DNA of 64,000 bases from Chitinophaga sp. XS-30. GTDB lineage: Bacteria; Bacteroidota; Bacteroidia; Chitinophagales; Chitinophagaceae. The stretch spans positions 5,206,032-5,270,031 of the forward strand of contig NZ_CP043006.1 in assembly GCF_008086345.1 (NCBI RefSeq). Direction: 5' to 3'. Position 1 is the first letter of the stretch. Each line of letters starts with the position of its first letter. Shown one piece after another: positions 1 through 8,868 of the stretch. The notes below the pieces were generated by a model that saw only the letters and a program-made list of their open reading frames with translations, was not told the origin of the DNA and ran no database searches. Made by a program: the position numbers and the translations under genes.

Positions 1-14
1 TTTAATGTTACAAA

Positions 15-428
15 CTATTGCTGTACGGCAACATTGATGGTGTATGTTTTCCGCACTTTCCGGTTACCTGACACAACGGTGTACTGACGTGGATTGGCCA
101 GATCGGAAAAATCCGTCTTGCCCGCTACCTTCGGGTCCAGCTTGGCATCGGTTACCAGGGAGAACACGGGGTAGAGGTTCTTCAGGTCCGTTCCGAAAAA
201 CACTTCTATGTCAATAGTGCAGGCTGTGGTATCGATCACCGGGTTCTTGGTCCGCACCGTTTGCAGGTCTGCTCCCAGCAGGTTGAAATCGCTCACATAA
301 CATTCCGCGCGGTTGGTGATCAGCAGGCCATCCTCATCCACCGGATGCTCTTTCTTGCAGCCCGCCCACACCAGTGCAACCAGCAGAACGGTGAAGGTTA
401 TCTTGATATATCTTTTCATCTTGTTCAT
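15..428 (-). CDS. SusCD-associated lipoprotein, DUF5018-like
   Basis: Small lipoprotein of 137 aa. The N-terminal hydrophobic stretch ends in VWAGC, a lipobox with Cys24 as the lipidation site, so it should be anchored to a membrane and probably exposed at the surface. The rest is one Ig-like/beta-rich domain. The C-terminal half resembles the DUF5018-type modules found next to SusD genes; this is a resemblance recalled from memory. It is the third gene of the SusC-SusD operon, starting 8 bases after the susD stop, so it likely helps bind or present the glycan imported by the pair. The in-frame ATG three codons downstream (position 419) is an equally good start. The substrate cannot be told from sequence. 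Confidence 0.7.
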   Translation of the reverse strand: MNKMKRYIKITFTVLLVALVWAGCKKEHPVDEDGLLITNRAECYVSDFNLLGADLQTVRTKNPVIDTTACTIDIEVFFGTDLKNLYPVFSLVTDAKLDPKVAGKTDFSDLANPRQYTVVSGNRKVRKTYTINVAVQQ

Positions 429-436
429 GTTTTAGG

Positions 437-2290
437 TTATAACCAGGGTGTGTTCTGTGTCAGGTTCGGGTTGCGGTCGCGCTCGCCCGGAGGTATCCTG
501 AAGATGTAGTTCTGCTCGTACGTTCTTTCGGGAGCATTCTGGTAATACCGCTGCATCTGTGCACCGTGGGTATCTAAACGCCATACGCCATCGCCATACG
601 GGGCTCCCCATACTCTTTCGATGGCTCTCCAGCGGCGGAGGTCAAATCCGCGATGGCCTTCCCCGAACAGTTCAATGATCCTTTCCTGCTCTATGGCATC
701 GAAGAACACTTCCTTGTTCGCGGTCTTTGCACCGCTTAAAGGCGGCAGGTTGCCGCGGTGGCGGATCTTGTTCACCAGCTCTATGGCATCGGCCTGCGGG
801 CCGTTCACGGCATTGGTCGCTTCCGCATACATCAGGTACACATCGGCCAGGCGCATTACCGGGAAGGAGTAGTCCCCATCGCTGCGGCCCTGCCCGGCGT
901 AGTTGCGCAGGAATTTGCGGAACACGTAGCCGGAGTTGCTGCCGTCTGTATTATAGGTAGTATAGTTCACGCCGTTAATGGTCACGGGCTGGTTCCAGGT
1001 TTTGTAGATGAAGGGGACCATGCCGGTGGATTTCAGGGAGATCATGCCTACGCTGAATTCATAATCCCACTGGATGGAAGCCTTCATGCGATAGTCGCGG
1101 TCCGCATAACTCTGCGGGTTCACGGCGGAATTAGGTGCTGTTCTGGCGCCTGCGGTGTTCGGGTTCATGGGGATCAGCGGGGGCGCAAAATCGCCGGTGG
1201 ATACCTGCTGGTACCGGTCTGCGATCTCGAACCTCGGGGACACCCAGCACTGGGAGCCTTCATGGGAGCGACCCGCCACATCACGCATCAGCTCTTCCCC
1301 CTGGCCGGTGCCTGTACCGCCGTGGGTAAAGGTCATGATCAGTTCCGGATCGCCGTTGGCGATGGGGGTGAACAGGTAATAATAGTTCGGCAGGTTCTCC
1401 GCCTGGCCGGGAGGATCGCAGACACCGGGCTCACCGCCGCGGAAGAGCGCAAGACCATAGTCGTTGATCACGCTACGGAAATCGGCGGCCGCATTGTTAT
1501 AGGCTGTTTGTGCGGCAGCAGCATCCGGTACGAAGCCTGCCAGCTCGGGCCATCCGAACTGGTTCCAGCAAGCCCAGTACAATTGCAGCTTACCCCGGAA
1601 AGCCAATGCCGCGGGTTTGGACGCGCGGCCCAGTTCGGTTGCATGCGTGGGCAGCTTCTCGAACGCATAATCGAAGTCCGCCATAATGGAATCTTTCACC
1701 TGGCCAATGGGCGTTCTCGCCAGGGTAGCCACTTCGCTATTACTGGTGATGATCCTGCTGAAATAAGGCACGTCACCCCACATGGAGATCAGGCGGAAAT
1801 ATACCATACCGCGCAGCAGGCGCGCTTCCCCGATCACTCTTTCCAGTTCGGGCAATGAAGTGGCGCTGGCATTGGGCAGCATCTTCTCCACATTTTCGAT
1901 CACGTAGTTGGCGCGGTTCACGCCGCCGTACAGGTAACGGTACATCTTGTCGAAATACTGACCATAACCGGAAGGCGAGTAGGCGTTACCGTTGGAGGAG
2001 GTATGATAGGCATCCCCTCGCTGCAGGTTGCCGGAAGTAGCGCTGATGCCCCGGGTCCGAACGAATTCGCCATGACCGTCAAAATAGTAATCACGGTCAA
2101 ATACCGGGCGGATATCCGCATAGGCGCCCATCAGCGCGGTAGTGGCATCCGCTTCCGTTTTCCAGAAGGCGTTGGCGCCAAGATCTGTAGTAGGCTGCTG
2201 ATCCAGAAGGTCTTTCACACACGATGTTGCAAAGATGACCACTCCCGTCAGCGCCGCTATCATTTTTATAATGGATTGCTTTCTTTTCAT
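437..2290 (-). CDS. SusD/RagB family nutrient-binding outer-membrane lipoprotein
   Basis: 617 aa, the usual size of SusD proteins. A signal peptide ends at the lipobox ATSC (Cys24). The N-terminal SusD-like segment (LLDQQPTTDLG, FWKTEADATTALMGAY) carries the TPR-like helices, and the C-terminal RagB/SusD domain ends with the usual FRIPPGERDRNPNLTQNP-type signature (here NPNLTQNTPWL). It caps the SusC barrel at the cell surface and binds oligosaccharide before import. It lies 11 bases downstream of susC and upstream of the small lipoprotein, so all three are one operon. No glycosidase lies beside it inside the window, so the substrate is unknown; neighbouring genes beyond position 1 may tell. 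Confidence 0.93.
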   Translation of the reverse strand: MKRKQSIIKMIAALTGVVIFATSCVKDLLDQQPTTDLGANAFWKTEADATTALMGAYADIRPVFDRDYYFDGHGEFVRTRGISATSGNLQRGDAYHTSSNGNAYSPSGYGQYFDKMYRYLYGGVNRANYVIENVEKMLPNASATSLPELERVIGEARLLRGMVYFRLISMWGDVPYFSRIITSNSEVATLARTPIGQVKDSIMADFDYAFEKLPTHATELGRASKPAALAFRGKLQLYWACWNQFGWPELAGFVPDAAAAQTAYNNAAADFRSVINDYGLALFRGGEPGVCDPPGQAENLPNYYYLFTPIANGDPELIMTFTHGGTGTGQGEELMRDVAGRSHEGSQCWVSPRFEIADRYQQVSTGDFAPPLIPMNPNTAGARTAPNSAVNPQSYADRDYRMKASIQWDYEFSVGMISLKSTGMVPFIYKTWNQPVTINGVNYTTYNTDGSNSGYVFRKFLRNYAGQGRSDGDYSFPVMRLADVYLMYAEATNAVNGPQADAIELVNKIRHRGNLPPLSGAKTANKEVFFDAIEQERIIELFGEGHRGFDLRRWRAIERVWGAPYGDGVWRLDTHGAQMQRYYQNAPERTYEQNYIFRIPPGERDRNPNLTQNTPWL

Positions 2291-2301
2291 GGTTCTGCTT
2301 T

Positions 2302-5300
2302 TTAAAGGCTCACGTTAACACCGATGGAGTAAGATTTGTTGAGCGGGTATGCATTGCTCCTGTTGCCGGTCAGTTCCGGGTCCAGACCGCGGTAGCCGGT
2401 AATGGTGGCTACGTTCTCCGTTGAACCGAAGATGCGGAAACTGTTCACGCCTATCCGGTTCAGCAATTTTGCCGGTATAGTATATCCCACCTGGATGTTC
2501 TTCAGGCGGATATAGCTCATGTCGTCCAGCCAGAAAGAGGTTTCCTCCCGGTTGCCGCTTCCAAGCAGGCGGGGCCATTCCCCGTTACGGTTCTCCCATG
2601 ACCAGGGATTGTTCCAGTGCTCCCATGTCATCGCATAACGCTGCGTGCCGAAGTTGACGTTGTTATAGTTGTTCAGCCAGTAATCCTTTCGGCCGGTGGC
2701 GCCGGTGAACAGGAAGGCCACATCTATTCCTTTCCAGGAAAGATTGGTGTTCAGCGCAAAGTTGGTCGTAGGCCGGTCACGCTGCTGATTGGGATACGCC
2801 TTTCTGTCCTCACCGGTGATCCTGCCATCGCCATTCAGGTCTTTCCGCAGGATATCGCCGGGAGAAGCGCCTTGTGGTGTGGCATTGTACACATCTTCCC
2901 AGGTCTGGGCGATGCCGATATCTTCATACGTATATAAGAAATGGTAAGGCATGTCCAGGAAGATCCATCCTTTGCCGAGGAACTCGTTCCATTTCTCCAG
3001 TACGGTACGGTTGTAGGAAGCGTTCAGATTAACGCCGTAACGGAACTGGCCTACTTTGTCCGACCAGGTGATGTTGGCTTCCACACCGCGGTTGCGGAGG
3101 TCTCCGATATTGGCGCGGGGCGCCTGGTATGCACCATCCAGCAGGATGGAGAATTCGGAGGGCCGCAGCATACCTACAGTGAGGCGGTCATAATAATCCA
3201 GTTCTGTGGTCAGGCGGCTATCGAGGAAGGCCAGATCAAGACCGATATTGAACACGGTATTGGCTTCCCAGGAAAGGCCCTGGTTCACCATTTTCTCGTA
3301 CACAAATCCCCGTACAATATCACCGTCTATCATGTAGTTGCTGGCATTGAGCGTTTCCTGCTGCTCGTACCTGCCTACGCCGGCATTGTTACCCAGTCCG
3401 CCGTAGGAAACCCTCAGCTTGCCGCTGTTGAGGAAACTTTTGGTGAAGTTGCTGATGAAATTTTCTTCTGTAAAGCGCCATCCGATGGCCACGGAGGGGA
3501 AGAAACCGAAACGGCTGCCATCCAGGAATTTTGAAGAACCATCGTAACGGAAATTGGCTTCGAAGAGATATTTGTCGAACGCCGTATAATTGAGGCGGCC
3601 GATGTAGGAACGAAGCCCTTCCGCGCTGGAGTTGCCGCCGGTGGACTGGATGTCCGTCAGGGCAGCATCGATCTCGTGCAGTGAAGGATGAAGACGGTCG
3701 TTCCGGCTGGAGCCCTGGTAGCGGGTGTACCAGTACTCTTCGCTATACACGCCGAGTACGTTGATCTCGTGATGCTCTCCTATTTTCCGCTGATAATTCA
3801 GGCGGCCGGTCATCATGGTCTTGTAACCGGTATTGGTAAAGTTGCCGACGCCGGCGTTCTCTCCTACATACACACGGCTGCCAAAGGCATTGTTCTGGAA
3901 GTTGAAGGAACGGTTGGGCATATTGGCATTCCAGCGGAACTGGTTGTTGTAGTTCAGGGTATAATCCACACGGCCGGTCAGTCCTTTTACGGGAGACCAG
4001 TCGAAATAGATGCTCCCGTTCGCTTCCTGCCTGTTCTGGCGGCTGAGGGCGTTGGTGTACACCGTGTAGGGATTGTATGCCTGGGGGTCCTCATTATAGG
4101 CCATCACACCGCCATAATAGCCTGTAGCAGGATCATAAGGGGTGATCCCGGCAATGGCGTACTGCAAGTCGAAACCCGCCGTGTTCGTTGCGTTATCGTC
4201 CGTAAAACCGTCTTCCAGGGCATAGGTGAATTTGGACCAGTTGCCATTGAAGCGGACGCCTACGTTCATATTCTTCCGCAGTTTGTAATCGTAGTTGAAA
4301 CGGGCATTGTAGAGTTTGTAATCATTATTGATCTGCAAACCTTTTTCGTCCTGTACGCCAACAGAGATAAAGAAGTTGGAGTTGTCGCCGCCGCCGGAAG
4401 CGGAAACGTTGTAATTCTGGATATTACCCGTTCTGGAAATGACATCCCACCAGTCCGTATTCGGATACCGGAGCGGGTCGATCATGCCCAGCGCCATCCA
4501 CTGATCGATCGTACCATCTTTAAAGAGGTAGTTGGACCGGAGGGCATTCACCGCAGCGCCACGCTGGTGCAGCGTAAGCGCGCGCGGATAATCCGCCATG
4601 AACTGGTATGCCCTGGTAGGCTTCACAATGGCCAGGTTGCCGTTGAAATTGATCTGGGGCCTCCGTTGGCCTTTACCGGATTTGGTGGTCACGAGAATGA
4701 CACCGTTAGCCGCGCGGGAACCGTACACGGAGGCGGAGGTCGCATCCTTCAGCACGGAAATGCTTTCGATATCGTTCAGATTGATACGGTTCAGGTCCAC
4801 ATCCGGCATACCATCCACAACGATCAGGGGGCCGGCGTTATTCACGGAGCCGAGGCCGCGGATCAGCAATGTGGCGGAGTTCCTTCCTGCCATGCCGGTA
4901 GACTGGTTTACGGCAAGGCCCGGAACGAGGCCGGACAGAGCGGAGGAAGCATTCGGCAATGAACGGCCGGCGATCTTTTCATCCACCTTCACGGCGGATA
5001 CCGCACCCACAAGGTTGACTTTTTTCTGTGTGCCGTAACCTACTACAACAACTTCGCCGAGCGCCTTCTGGTCAGACTTCATTGAAATGTTGCGGATGCC
5101 CGCGCCGGAAAACGGCACTTCCTGCCGGGCGTATCCGATAAAAGAAAATACGAGCACACCGTTGGGGGTGTTGCTGCGCAGGGTATAATCCCCGTTGGCA
5201 TCGGTAGTGGTGCCCGTGCCGGAACCTTTCAGCGATACAGTAACACCTGGCAGTGGCAGGTTCTGATCATCTGTTACGCGTCCTTTGATCACAACAGGTT

Positions 5301-5433
5301 GTTGCTGTTGATAGAACGCAGCCGACGCTGTGGCAGGTGCCTGGATGCAGAGGCCGGCAGGAGCCATGGCCAGCAATATCCACCTGACGCGTAACCAGCG
5401 TGGGCATAGAGAAAGTGGTAAGTAATTTGACAT
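2302..5433 (-). CDS. SusC/RagA family TonB-linked outer membrane protein
   Basis: 1043 aa. After a signal peptide comes a carboxypeptidase-regulatory-like domain (GRVTDDQNLPLPGVTVSLKG, about residues 48-125), then the SusC signature EVVVVGYGTQKK, a plug domain with GPLIVVDGMP and SISVLKDATSASVYGSRAANG, and a long beta-barrel ending in SIGVNVSL with a terminal Leu. There is no STN domain, so it is not expected to signal to a FecR. It forms the import channel with the SusD protein encoded next. The upstream region carries a perfect 18-bp LacI-type palindrome about 80 bases before the start, suggesting control by a sugar-sensing LacI regulator encoded elsewhere. Confidence 0.95.
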   Translation of the reverse strand: MSNYLPLSLCPRWLRVRWILLAMAPAGLCIQAPATASAAFYQQQQPVVIKGRVTDDQNLPLPGVTVSLKGSGTGTTTDANGDYTLRSNTPNGVLVFSFIGYARQEVPFSGAGIRNISMKSDQKALGEVVVVGYGTQKKVNLVGAVSAVKVDEKIAGRSLPNASSALSGLVPGLAVNQSTGMAGRNSATLLIRGLGSVNNAGPLIVVDGMPDVDLNRINLNDIESISVLKDATSASVYGSRAANGVILVTTKSGKGQRRPQINFNGNLAIVKPTRAYQFMADYPRALTLHQRGAAVNALRSNYLFKDGTIDQWMALGMIDPLRYPNTDWWDVISRTGNIQNYNVSASGGGDNSNFFISVGVQDEKGLQINNDYKLYNARFNYDYKLRKNMNVGVRFNGNWSKFTYALEDGFTDDNATNTAGFDLQYAIAGITPYDPATGYYGGVMAYNEDPQAYNPYTVYTNALSRQNRQEANGSIYFDWSPVKGLTGRVDYTLNYNNQFRWNANMPNRSFNFQNNAFGSRVYVGENAGVGNFTNTGYKTMMTGRLNYQRKIGEHHEINVLGVYSEEYWYTRYQGSSRNDRLHPSLHEIDAALTDIQSTGGNSSAEGLRSYIGRLNYTAFDKYLFEANFRYDGSSKFLDGSRFGFFPSVAIGWRFTEENFISNFTKSFLNSGKLRVSYGGLGNNAGVGRYEQQETLNASNYMIDGDIVRGFVYEKMVNQGLSWEANTVFNIGLDLAFLDSRLTTELDYYDRLTVGMLRPSEFSILLDGAYQAPRANIGDLRNRGVEANITWSDKVGQFRYGVNLNASYNRTVLEKWNEFLGKGWIFLDMPYHFLYTYEDIGIAQTWEDVYNATPQGASPGDILRKDLNGDGRITGEDRKAYPNQQRDRPTTNFALNTNLSWKGIDVAFLFTGATGRKDYWLNNYNNVNFGTQRYAMTWEHWNNPWSWENRNGEWPRLLGSGNREETSFWLDDMSYIRLKNIQVGYTIPAKLLNRIGVNSFRIFGSTENVATITGYRGLDPELTGNRSNAYPLNKSYSIGVNVSL

Positions 5434-5875
5434 AACGCTTTATTTTAAGGGAAGGCAATACAATATCATTAAGCCGGTTGCAGGACCGGCAGTCAGCTGA
5501 TGCATTCAGCGAATGCAAACGTTTGCATTTCAAATCAGGTTTTCAGCCTCGTTTTATTTGGTGATAAAATTTTCATACGTGGAAAGAATTTTTGTTACGT
5601 TGGAATTTGTTGTTGATTTTGGTGCTTGCTGTGAAAACAAATGTATATAAAAACAATCGATTGTAATTAATTTTTTTTCGGCCGGTGCAACGACAGAAAA
5701 ACATTAACCCAAACAACCGTAAATCTTCTTATAATTATTTTATTCTCAAACCTTTATACGCTGATAAAGATACGCCTTTGGAAACGTATCATGACAAATA
5801 TAGGGAATAAAGTTATCGCAACTTAATTAGTGTAAAAAATACGCGTCTTCTTTTCAAGTGTTTTTGCTCATCTTT
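5434..5875. promoter_or_regulatory. Upstream region of the susC operon
   Basis: 442 bases without a gene, AT-rich away from susC. I see three symmetric sites: the 18-bp perfect palindrome at 5512-5529, a 12-bp perfect palindrome (acaatcgattgt) at 5653-5664, and an inverted repeat gatacg/cgtatc at 5769-5774 and 5785-5790. I could not place a convincing -33/-7 promoter pair. The length and the palindromes suggest a regulated promoter for susC rather than spare DNA. Confidence 0.5.
5512..5529. promoter_or_regulatory. LacI-family operator candidate (perfect palindrome)
   Basis: The sequence aatgcaaacgtttgcatt is an 18-bp perfect palindrome with central CG. Its inner part, TGCAAACGTTTGCA, fits the general LacI/CcpA-type operator TGNAANCGNTTNCA. 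It sits 79-96 bases upstream of the susC start and could mediate repression or activation by a LacI-family sugar sensor. No LacI gene is in this window, so the cognate regulator is inferred. Confidence 0.6.
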
Positions 5876-6490
5876 TTATTCCCATTCATCATGATAGACG
5901 AATTTAGGCATCTGCCATTTATAACGGATAGCGAGCAAACGAAGAATGAGGCCAGCTATGGCAGCGATGATGGTAGCCAGGTGCGTACTGTACCCGAGAT
6001 ATTCCACACCTACATAAATACCGCCGGTCAGAATGGATACACTGGCATATACTTCCTTCCGGAAAAGCAGCGGTACATCATTGCACAGCACGTCCCGCAG
6101 CACGCCACCGGCGCAGCCTGTGATCATTCCGCTCAGCAACACGATGACTACCGGGAGCTGCATCTGCCCGGCCACTTGGCAGCCGATGATGGTAAAGACC
6201 ACGAGGCCCAGGGCATCGAGATAAAGGAATAAAGTACGCAAACGTTTCATCACGGAAGCGATCAGTGCGGCGAACAAGGCGCCTCCGGCGGTGATCAGCA
6301 GGTATTCCGGATGTTCCACCCAGGTCATGGGATAATGGTCCAGCAGGATATTACGGATGGTGCCGCCGCCGAGGGCCGTGACCCATGCAATGATACAAAC
6401 GCCTATCCAGTCCATATTCCGCCGGCCGGCAGACAGGGCCGCGGTCATTGCTTCTGCGGTGATGGCAATGATGTAGAGAATGTGCAACAT
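5876..6490 (-). CDS. TRIC/UPF0126 family membrane protein (YadS/YicG-like)
   Basis: Seven-helix inner-membrane protein of the UPF0126 (trimeric intracellular cation channel-like) family. The two internal repeats each show the glycine-rich signature: GGGTIRNILLDH in the first half and CAGGVLRDVLC in the second. From the ATG at 6490 the protein has 204 aa, the normal family length. The open frame extends 15 codons further upstream to 6535, but this adds a charged, non-family N-terminus. Bacterial members have been described as cation channels or small-molecule transporters; the substrate here is unknown. It reads away from the radical SAM gene and appears monocistronic. Confidence 0.85.
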   Translation of the reverse strand: MLHILYIIAITAEAMTAALSAGRRNMDWIGVCIIAWVTALGGGTIRNILLDHYPMTWVEHPEYLLITAGGALFAALIASVMKRLRTLFLYLDALGLVVFTIIGCQVAGQMQLPVVIVLLSGMITGCAGGVLRDVLCNDVPLLFRKEVYASVSILTGGIYVGVEYLGYSTHLATIIAAIAGLILRLLAIRYKWQMPKFVYHDEWE

Positions 6491-6587
6491 GATGATCCGG
6501 TTTACAGGGGATTTGCGGTCAAGATACGAAAACAACTATCCCGTCTGGCTTTTTAGTGATAATTTTGCCGCTTAAACCAGACCTGAT

Positions 6588-8777
6588 TTGAGCGCTTCCG
6601 TTTTTCTGATCACACCGCCTTTCACGCAGCTGAACACGCCCTACCCGGCCACGGCTTACCTGAAGGGGTTCCTGAACACCAGGAACATTACGTCGTTCCA
6701 GGCGGACCTGGGCATTGAAGTGACCCTGGCTTTGTTTTCCCGCGAAGGCCTGCAGCAGCTGTTTGCCCGCATCCAGCCCCCCGTGACGGACAACGCGGCG
6801 CGCATATTTGCCTTACAGGATGACTATATCCATACGATCGATGATGCTATAGGCTTCCTGCAGGGCCGCAACCCTACCCTCGCCCACCGCATCTGCAAAA
6901 GGGATTTTCTGCCGGAAGCGGGCCGGTTCTCGCAGCTGGAAGACCTGGGCTGGGCCTTCGGGTCCATGGGCACGCAGGATAAAGCGAAGCACCTGGCTAC
7001 GCTTTATCTCGAAGACCTCTCCGATCTGATCATGGAATGCATGGACGAGCACTTCGGGTTCAGCCGTTATGCAGAACGCCTCGCCCGCTCCGCCAACAGC
7101 TTTGATGAACTATACGCCGCGCTGCAACAGCCTTATACGTATGTGGACGAGCTGCTGCTGCAGTTGCTGGACAAACATATGAAAACCGTACAGCCGCAGC
7201 TGGTGGCCATTTCCGTTCCCTTCCCCGGCAATCTCTACACTTCGCTCCGTTGCGGGCAGTGGATCAAGACGCATTACCCGGAAGTGAAGATCGTTATGGG
7301 CGGAGGATTTGCCAATACCGAGCTGCGTTCCCTTTCGGACCCGCGGGTATTTGAATTCTACGACTTTGTTACGCTCGATGACGGGGAAGCGCCCATCGAA
7401 AACCTGTTAGCTTATATTTCGGGAACAAAGACACAAGCGGAGCTGAAACGTACGTTCACGTTGACAGATGGTGTGGTCACCTATTTCAATAATAAAACCT
7501 GCACGGATTACAAACAGGGGGAAGTGGGCACACCGGACTACAGCGATTTTCTGCTGGACCGGTATATTTCGGCCATCGAAGTGGTCAACCCCATGCACCG
7601 CATGTGGAGCGATGGCCGCTGGAATAAGCTGACCATGGCGCATGGCTGTTACTGGGGCAAATGCACCTTCTGCGATATATCGCTCGATTACATCGCCCGT
7701 TACGAGCCGCTGACGGCTGCCCTCCTCTGCGACCGCATGGAGGAGATCGTGGCGCAGACGGGGCAGAACGGTTTCCATTTCGTGGATGAAGCGGCGCCGC
7801 CTGCACTGATGCGCGCACTGGCCATCGAGATATTGAAAAGAAAACTGGTGGTGAGCTGGTGGACGAACATCCGCTTTGAAAAGAGCTTTACCCGCGATCT
7901 CTGCCTGCTGCTGCGCGCTTCCGGCTGCATTGCCGTTTCCGGCGGGCTGGAAGTGGCGTCCGACAGGCTGCTGGAACTGATACAAAAAGGCATCACCGTA
8001 GCACAGGTAGCACAGGTGAACCGGAACCTTACCGAAGCGGGCATTATGGTGCATGCTTACCTGATGTACGGATTCCCTACGCAAACGGCGCAGGAAACCA
8101 TCGATTCACTGGAAATGGTGCGGCAGATGTTCCAGGCAGGCATCCTGCAATCCGCCTTCTGGCACCAGTTTGCCATGACGGCGCATAGTCCCGTTGGCCT
8201 ATACCCGGAAAAGTTCAGCGTAAAAAAGGCTACCGAAGCCATCGGCACATTTGCCAATAACGATATTGTACATATTGATGAAACGGGCACTGACCACGAT
8301 GCGTTCAGCTTCGGCCTGAAAAAATCGCTGCTGAACTATATGCATGGCCTTTGCCTGGAAGATCCCCTGCAGCAATGGTTCGACTTCAAAGTGCCGAAAA
8401 CCCGTGTGGCCCCGGATTTCATCGTCAAATCGCTGGAAGAGGACCACTATACCAGCCCGAAACCTACGGCCAAAGTGATCTGGCTGGGCAAAACACCCGC
8501 CCTGGAAACCTTCGTTAAATCCAAGAAAGGCCAGCAATGGGAAATGGCTTCCCTCACCTTCCAGACCCGCAGGGAACGGCACAGCATCAGCGTCAGCCAG
8601 CAGCAGGGCATATGGCTGGCCGGCATACTCGAAAAGCTGTCCGTTTACAACCCTAAAACCCATACGCTGCAGGAAGTGAAGGAAAGTTATGATGCGGCGG
8701 GACTGGAAGATTTTGAACTGTTCTGGGACAACAAACCCGTGAATACCCTGCACCGGTTCGGGCTGTTAAAATTATAA
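6588..8777 (+). CDS. B12-binding-type radical SAM protein
   Basis: 729 aa, TTG start at 6588 (no earlier ATG fits). The N-terminal third resembles a cobalamin-binding Rossmann fold (IVMGGGFANTELRSL), though I do not see the DxHxxG cobalt-ligand motif. The radical SAM core follows, with its cluster cysteines in HGCYWGKCTFCD (Cys354, Cys359, Cys362), a CX4CX2C spacing instead of the usual CX3CX2C. A later stretch, GGLEVASDRLLELIQKGIT, is typical of the SAM-binding barrel. The C-terminal about 200 residues are unassigned. Such proteins do radical methylation, ring formation or thiolation. No biosynthetic partner is adjacent, so the reaction cannot be named. Confidence 0.82.
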   Translation: MSASVFLITPPFTQLNTPYPATAYLKGFLNTRNITSFQADLGIEVTLALFSREGLQQLFARIQPPVTDNAARIFALQDDYIHTIDDAIGFLQGRNPTLAHRICKRDFLPEAGRFSQLEDLGWAFGSMGTQDKAKHLATLYLEDLSDLIMECMDEHFGFSRYAERLARSANSFDELYAALQQPYTYVDELLLQLLDKHMKTVQPQLVAISVPFPGNLYTSLRCGQWIKTHYPEVKIVMGGGFANTELRSLSDPRVFEFYDFVTLDDGEAPIENLLAYISGTKTQAELKRTFTLTDGVVTYFNNKTCTDYKQGEVGTPDYSDFLLDRYISAIEVVNPMHRMWSDGRWNKLTMAHGCYWGKCTFCDISLDYIARYEPLTAALLCDRMEEIVAQTGQNGFHFVDEAAPPALMRALAIEILKRKLVVSWWTNIRFEKSFTRDLCLLLRASGCIAVSGGLEVASDRLLELIQKGITVAQVAQVNRNLTEAGIMVHAYLMYGFPTQTAQETIDSLEMVRQMFQAGILQSAFWHQFAMTAHSPVGLYPEKFSVKKATEAIGTFANNDIVHIDETGTDHDAFSFGLKKSLLNYMHGLCLEDPLQQWFDFKVPKTRVAPDFIVKSLEEDHYTSPKPTAKVIWLGKTPALETFVKSKKGQQWEMASLTFQTRRERHSISVSQQQGIWLAGILEKLSVYNPKTHTLQEVKESYDAAGLEDFELFWDNKPVNTLHRFGLLKL

Positions 8778-8868
8778 GACCGGCTTATAAAAACAGCGAA
8801 AACCGGTGAATATCCGCAAAGTGATCCCCGATAATTTGTTGCATCTTGGCTGACCGATGATTCCGCAT

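Noticed and set aside
3688..4962. 424-codon plus-strand frame opposite susC
   Set aside because: It mirrors the susC gene, has a biased low-complexity composition rich in Val/Ile/Gly/His, and no domain. The minus-strand SusC protein is beyond doubt.
8772..8790. Inverted repeat ttataag/cttataa at the end of the radical SAM gene
   Set aside because: The 7-bp stem is almost all A-T and would be unstable; not convincing as a terminator.
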